From assembly GCA_003290165.1 (NCBI GenBank), contig QNQO01000451.1:719683-783682 (forward strand): a stretch of 64,000 nucleotides of DNA, in the 5' to 3' direction. How positions within the stretch are numbered: position 1 is the stretch's first letter; each line of letters begins with the position of its first letter. Both the position numbers and the translations under genes were made by a program. The notes beneath the pieces are model-generated. The model was given only the letters and a program-made list of their open reading frames with translations. It was not told the origin of the DNA and searched no databases. The stretch is from Berberis thunbergii (Eukaryota > Streptophyta > Magnoliopsida > Ranunculales > Berberidaceae). Positions 58,840 to 64,000 of this stretch are shown here, piece after piece.

Positions 58840-58935
58840 TATCAAATCATGGCTTGCATTTGCTGCACAGAAGGTTGATGAAGTGAATGCCTTGGAGAAG
58901 GCATTGTCTGGCAGTAAAAGGAACTTTTCTACTTA
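58840..58935 (+). pseudogene. Methionine synthase (MetE) fragment
   Basis: The reading [20 protein letters not shown] followed by LSG matches plant cobalamin-independent methionine synthase, a cytosolic enzyme making methionine from homocysteine. Only about 30 codons are present and they end in TAA. The preceding 100 bases are rich in CAG/CAA and unassigned. Confidence 0.72.
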
Positions 58936-59322
58936 ACAAAAAGGTATGTCTGATTGACGGTCATTTCAAGGGGGTGTTTTCTCTTCATGTGTTTTAACTT
59001 TATTTTAAGTTGACATTTCAATAAAGCACATAGGGTGTCTTCAGCCCATTGGTTGCCTCGGCCTTGGCCATGGTATGGTACTTCAGCACTACAAGGCTGA
59101 TGGTATGGTTTGTGTCTGTTATTCAGTTTATCGTGCAATTTTTAGAGTGTTCTGTAAGAACATGAGCTATCTATGAACGAAATGTTGCATTGTAGAATTG
59201 CTTATACAAAACCTGTTTCAATTCCCTGAATTATTATTATCATCTTCAAATATCTTCTCTTTGCATATAGATCCAATCATAATCACTTGTGGATAACCCA
59301 TTGTGTTTATTGCTCAACAGGT

Positions 59323-59635
59323 TTTCTTCAGCTGAAGGACCCTCTTCAGTCCATTTCATCCAGGAAATCTTCTACTCCAATACTCACATCAATTTTATCA
59401 CAAAGTTTTCGATTATCTAAACGACGAAAGCCTGAAGAGGACTCAACAGAGAAATTCGCCAGAGAGTTGCAGAGTGACCTAGAAGTGGTATATGTCGGGC
59501 ATGTATGCCTTTCCTGGGAATTCCTCCACTGGGAATATGGAAAAGCTCGAGAACTCTTGGAGTCGGACCCTTATGAAACCAGGCAATTCAACCCTTATGA
59601 AACTCTTAGCATGCTGCCTTTGACTTCCTGATTCT
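59323..59635 (+). pseudogene. DUF1666 (ribosomal protein L34Ae-like) gene fragment
   Basis: After an AG acceptor, the frame reads SSTPILTSILSQSFRLSKRR and then VYVGHVCLSWEFLHWEYGKA, LLESDPYETRQFN. This is the conserved core of plant DUF1666 proteins, whose function is not well defined. It is a partial copy ending at a stop near 59629. The adjacent repeat NPYETLSM shows a small in-frame duplication of FNPYET. Confidence 0.7.
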
Positions 59636-59689
59636 AATAATCATGTCTCACAGTCCTTAGTCCTAATTGTTATGATGCAATTGGTGCAG

Positions 59690-62600
59690 GGAGTCCTTTC
59701 CTGTGTCATACAAAAACTGGAAAGCTATTGAAGACCATTACAACAATTTCTCGAGAAGCGCTCAGCTATCACCTGCTCCACCAGTGGCAACCAACTAGAC
59801 CCTGATCCCTTAATGCCAAAACGGGCCTTTGGTCAATATGTTGCTCGAGAAGCTGAGTTGAATGCAGAGTATTGGGTAAGTTTAGTTCTCTTTCTTGCCT
59901 TCTCATTGGCAGGATTTTTAAGATAAGCATGCTCCTTTTAATGCCAATGCCTCTATCAGGGTGGCAAATGAAATGTAAGGCAATACCTCTTCACACTCCC
60001 CTTCAGAACACACCATAATAAGACATTATATTTTGTGGTCAAGGCATTTGTTGACTTATTTCTCTATCTATTTATGTTTTTTTTTCATTTTTATTGCAGG
60101 TGGCAGCATGGTTGAGGGCAGAAGCTCATTACGAATCCTTGACTTATATGAGGTTAGTTTTCACTATTTTCACAAATTTCTCGTTGAATGTTTGAGCTCA
60201 GTAACCATCATATTTCTTTTCTTCTTCTTTTTTACTTCCATTTTTACGATATGGTTCCTTGATATAACAATTTTGCACTGTCCAGGCATGTTGAACTTTT
60301 CAAAAAGAGTTATGCTGATGAGGTAAAGTTTCCATTCCATTGCACAATACAATATTTCAAGCACAAGTATATTTTCTTCCATGGGTATTTATTTGAATGC
60401 CTTCTCTATTTCAAAGTGCATGTCTTGTAATTGAACACGAGGACTCTATGATTTGTGATTTACTAGAGGTATTGAAATAACCTTTGTTTTGGTAAAATCA
60501 AAAGGAGTGGGCCAATGAGCGTACTATAACAAACATTCTAAAGTACTTTTTCATTTGTTGGCATCTTGAAGCACTGTTCACAAGGATTTTTTTAGGCAAA
60601 GCAATGAAAGCTTTATCAACAAAGGATTAGTGAAAGTGATCTTCATTAAGCTTGCACATTCTCTTTTAGGGTTTTAGCAACATGATCAATCAGTATGTAC
60701 TATTTTTTTTCCATAGAAGTCTTAATTCACATTTGAAGCAAGGGTGTTGGATTGGATCCTCCCTAGATCTATCTATTGTGGGAATGATCAGGTTGTGGAA
60801 GTGTGTGCCTTTTTTACAATAGATTTCCAAGATTGGAAGTATTTTGGTCCATAAAAGCTCTTTAAGGACCATATTGTCTCTCTTTGTGTGTTGCCTTATT
60901 CTTCATAACTTTTTCCCCACTAGGTTGCATGTTATAGAAGTACAAAGGTCAGTGTGGTCGTAATTTATGTCTTGAATCACCTTTGAGATTGTGGCGTTTA
61001 GCCGATATTGATTCTATTAAGTTGTTGCATGTCTATAGAGTAGGAGCACAACCTTGCATGTTGCATCAATTCTATAAATGGAATGAGATTTTAATTGCTG
61101 TGATTTTTCACCACTAATGTAAAGGTAGCTGAAACAAATAGAGATATAAGAAGATAGGATATCCTGCAAGTAAATGACTATCGTGTTTAACATAACAAGG
61201 ACAAAACTTATTGCCCTATTGGTAGTGGAGAAGTGAGGAAAAGAGATCTAGTATCAAGGATCAAGCAAAAATTGGTTATCAGTTTCAAGTACTGTTAAAA
61301 GAGAGGCAGGCCAGGGAAAGTTTAGAATGAAATGATCTGGAAAGGGAGTGATTCTTCAAGGACTTTTTGATGTGTTTACTTGGTTGGATTGGGTCTTCTT
61401 AATACCTAGTTTCGAAAAGGCGGGTCGGACTAGATTGTATATGATATTGAACCCCTCTTTGATGACTACAGTTAGAGTATAGGTTACACACCATACAAGT
61501 ATAGAGGTCAGAATGTAGTGCTATAGAGGTGCCAAGTTGCCATTTAAAATTGGTACATTTAGCCGGTAGTGAGTCTGTTAAGTTTTTTGATAGGCCCCCG
61601 ATAAGGTTCACGTATACTAGACGGAAGAAACAGAATGCATGCTGATTGAGTTCCTGTTATGCTGAGTTCATGTTGTTTTTAATATAGGATGCAAAGGCTA
61701 AACTGTCATATGGTGAAGAATGCAGTTGCAGTAACAGAATGTCTGTCAGAGAAGGAGTTAGAAGAGTTCCTGTAAATTCAGTTAGGATGTTCTGTTAGAA
61801 GGTCTGTTAGTAAGTGGATTGTTCTGTTAAGATGTAAATAAATGCTCTGTTAGTCTGTGAAGTCAGTAATAAATAGAGATTGGCAATAAGAAAGGGTCAT
61901 TCATTGATTCAGCTAATGTACAACTGAGCCATTGCTCATTAGGGAGACCAGGCTTCTCGAACAGCCTTCCTATTTTCTTTCATATTACAATGTATCTCTG
62001 TATGTCAGAGTGTAGTTTGTAATTACAATATCAGAACATCAATACAAATCATGTTTCAGCAGATGCTTGTGTGATCTTCCAGTTTACCAGCTATTTCTCT
62101 ATTGATGTCGATCAAACTTCTTGCTTGAATTGATTCCAGATTGCAGGGATTTCCAAAGATTGCTGCAGAGATTCATCAAAACAGGTCAAACATTTTTGTT
62201 TCCTTGGAGGAGGACTGTAGGGGGCACAATCCTACCAACTTTCATGGTCTTAAACAAATTCTTTTGCGATCAACTACCATCTTCACCACCAATGTAAAGA
62301 TAACAGAAAATATTAGTATTATAGATAGGACTGGATCTAAGTAAATCACTTTTATGTTTAACATAAAAGGGAAAGTTATGGGTGCCTTTCACACACACAA
62401 AAAGAGAAAAGGTCTTCACTTTCTTGTAGATGTGGATATGTTGGTTATTAGAGATCATCAGTTGGTTACTAGAGATCGTCAGATTTAATAATTACCAAGT
62501 GGCATATGCCCGCATCTTTGGTTGTTTCACCCTCATAGTTTTAAATCACACAAAAGATGAACATAGCAACAACAAACTTGCACCTACACATTTCTCATAT

Positions 62601-62820
62601 GGTCAATACAATTGTGCTAGAAGTTTCTAGAAGCCCTCTTGTTTTACCCCTTATATTTTTGAAATGTTGTTCAATTGCATAGTTGATTTCTTCATGTGCC
62701 TTTTGTTCCTGATGTTACTATATTTTCTTGTTTATCTTCTGCAGGAACACAAAGATTTAGTACGTCAGTGTAGCGGTCGTGATGGGAACTCATTGAAATG
62801 TTTTTGCTTTGTCACAGTAT
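59690..62820 (+). pseudogene. Fragments of an unidentified multi-exon host gene
   Basis: Short exon-like pieces bounded by GT/AG signals: about 59695-59800 (NWKAIEDHYNNFSRSAQL), 59817-59875 (KRAFGQYVAREAELNAEYW, donor GTAAGT), about 60102-60152 (VAAWLRAEAHYESLTYM), about 60286-60322 (HVELFKKSYADE) and 62745-62820 (EHKDLVRQCSGRDGNSLKCF). The order and spacing look like one gene of a plant-wide family I have seen but cannot name. The long gap 60323-62744 is AT-rich intron or inserted DNA. Confidence 0.5.
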
Positions 62821-63813
62821 GTCTCACGTTCACAAATTATAGCCTAGTAGATGCTTCTCATGCTGTCACGTTATTTTTGTTGCCAATAGTTAGAAGTCAT
62901 CCTTATATAAAAATGGAAAAGTACTGAATCAAGGACTACTTGTTACCTTGATATTTAAAAAAATCTGTATGTCATTTAGGTGATCTTAATCTTTTTAAGG
63001 GATAGATTTAGTAAGTGATTAGGAATGTTAGAATTAGCAAAGGTTTTTTTAATTCTTTATGAAGGAAGAAATCAGTAATTGATGTGTGTGTGTATTTCCT
63101 AACATTACTGCAGTATCCTTTCACTGCTTTAATATCCTCTGTTCTTTTACTTATCTTTCTTCTCCAACTTAAAACTAAAATAGAACAGAATCAGTATCTC
63201 TCTTACCCTTTTGTTAATCAGATATCATCAGAGAAAATACAAATAAACTGAAGTGTCTTCTTCTCGAGAGTTCAAAACCTTAGGGATCTACTCCAATACA
63301 CAAGTTACTTTGTTGGAGCATAATAGGACTTGCGGTGGGTCATTAGAAGGATCGTTGTATCAACCATCACCGGTGCCATATACAAGCAACTACAGGTGTT
63401 GCATTCTCATCATTTTCAGTATATTGAACAAGCAACTACCGAAAGAAATGGGGTTCCTAAGGGCATCAATGTATTTTCTTACATTATATAACTAGGTGGA
63501 TTTGTATTGTTGGAAAAAACATAGAGAAATTCTTTTTTTTAGATGCGAGCGAAACATGATATAACAAGGTTCCATTTGTTCAGGTTAATCCTGTTATTGT
63601 ACATTAATGCTATTTGTTTACATTTTTGTTTGGCGTCAAAACTTGACAAGTTCCTTTTTACGGTTGATTTTGTATTTATTTAGCATATAGTTTGTGGAAT
63701 CTTATTCGTGCCGGAGGCATGACATACCATAGTACGGACTGATTTTGCAGGTGCGACGGTTGTGATTTGCTGCAGCAAAAAAAAAAATTTTAATTTTTTT
63801 TTCGATTATATTA
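62821..63813. other. CACTA element 2 interior, no assignable gene
   Basis: AT-rich. A plus-strand ORF at 63253-63495 may be a further exon remnant but has no recognisable match. Confidence 0.35.
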
Positions 63814-64000
63814 ATTTGCAACGGTTTCAAACCGTTGCAAAAACCAGATTTTTTTTTTTGAATTTTTGTTTTACCTGCCAACGGCTAAAAATCGTTGCTA
63901 CCTTGTTAGCTACAGTTATTTCTCACTGTTTAGCCACGGTTTAAACCGTGGCATGGTTAGCGGTTAAACGTTGCTATGTGCTACAGTTTATTTTCACTGC
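63814..64000. repeat. CACTA right-end subterminal repeat array (partial)
   Basis: Units such as GCAACGGTTTCAAACCGTTG, CCAACGGCTAAAAATCGTTG and CCACGGTTTAAACCGTGG recur up to the window end. They match the left-end arrays at 45998 and 50775, so the 3' terminus should follow shortly beyond 64000. Confidence 0.8.

Larger units (their letters stand above)
50741..64000 (+). mobile_element. CACTA element 2, near full length, runs off the window
   Basis: Starts CACTACACCAAAAGGG, with subterminal palindrome array, transposase genes (52550-58103), a captured-gene zone (58200-63760) and a right-end subterminal array (63814-64000). The terminal TGTAGTG end lies beyond the window. At 13 kb or more it is the size of large autonomous CACTA elements, but the transposase carries stops and frameshifts, so it is probably immobile. 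Confidence 0.82.

Overview
This is nuclear DNA from a eudicot plant. It holds multi-exon genes with plant-type splice sites, a stomatal bHLH gene, a family 1 plant glycosyltransferase, and many plant transposon families. I could not fix the species. Only two genes look intact: a SPEECHLESS-like bHLH gene (17816-19702, minus) and a single-exon UGT72B-like glycosyltransferase gene (27972-29390, minus). Nearly everything else is mobile or repetitive DNA, and it is rich in nested insertions and captured pieces of host genes.

Layout. (1) 1-15893: two decayed copies of an endogenous pararetrovirus (Caulimoviridae-like) lie tail to tail as an inverted repeat. Each has a tRNA-Met primer-binding site, movement protein, zinc-knuckle coat/gag region, aspartic protease, reverse transcriptase, RNase H, a further ORF and a TATA promoter. 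The two promoters face each other across about 0.3 kb of unique spacer. Copy 2 is interrupted by a non-autonomous hAT element that carries a captured exon of a threonine deaminase gene. (2) 15.9-27.8 kb: a SINE-like fragment, a TRIM retrotransposon, the SPEECHLESS gene, three MITE families, tandem repeats, a LINE RNase H remnant and a dead hAT transposase start. (3) 27.9-29.5 kb: the UGT gene and its TATA box. (4) 29.5-37.5 kb: AT-rich intergenic DNA, a long TA microsatellite, two small hAT elements with perfect 8-bp target duplications, and a mosaic of host gene fragments (SF3B3, a HAK/KUP-like piece). (5) 37.8-43.7 kb: a degenerate 6-kb satellite-like tract of about 57-bp monomers in a three-monomer cycle, with an orientation flip near 38445. 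(6) 43.8-45.96 kb: a dead LINE ORF1 (DUF4283 plus zinc knuckle).

(7) 45961-64000: DNA of one CACTA (En/Spm) family. There are two 5' ends (45961 and 50741), a decayed TNP2 transposase, a second transposase-type gene, and the beginning of a 3' end at the right edge. In between sit fragments of at least six host genes: MBF1, PNSB1 (chloroplast NDH subunit), an LRR-RLK, methionine synthase, a DUF1666 gene and an unidentified multi-exon gene. Retained introns show that these were copied from genomic DNA.

The features that most deserve attention are the pararetroviral inverted repeat, which could make hairpin RNA; the satellite tract with its orientation switch; and the CACTA region as a multi-gene capture platform. 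All similarity statements rest on reading the sequence and on family knowledge; no database search was run.
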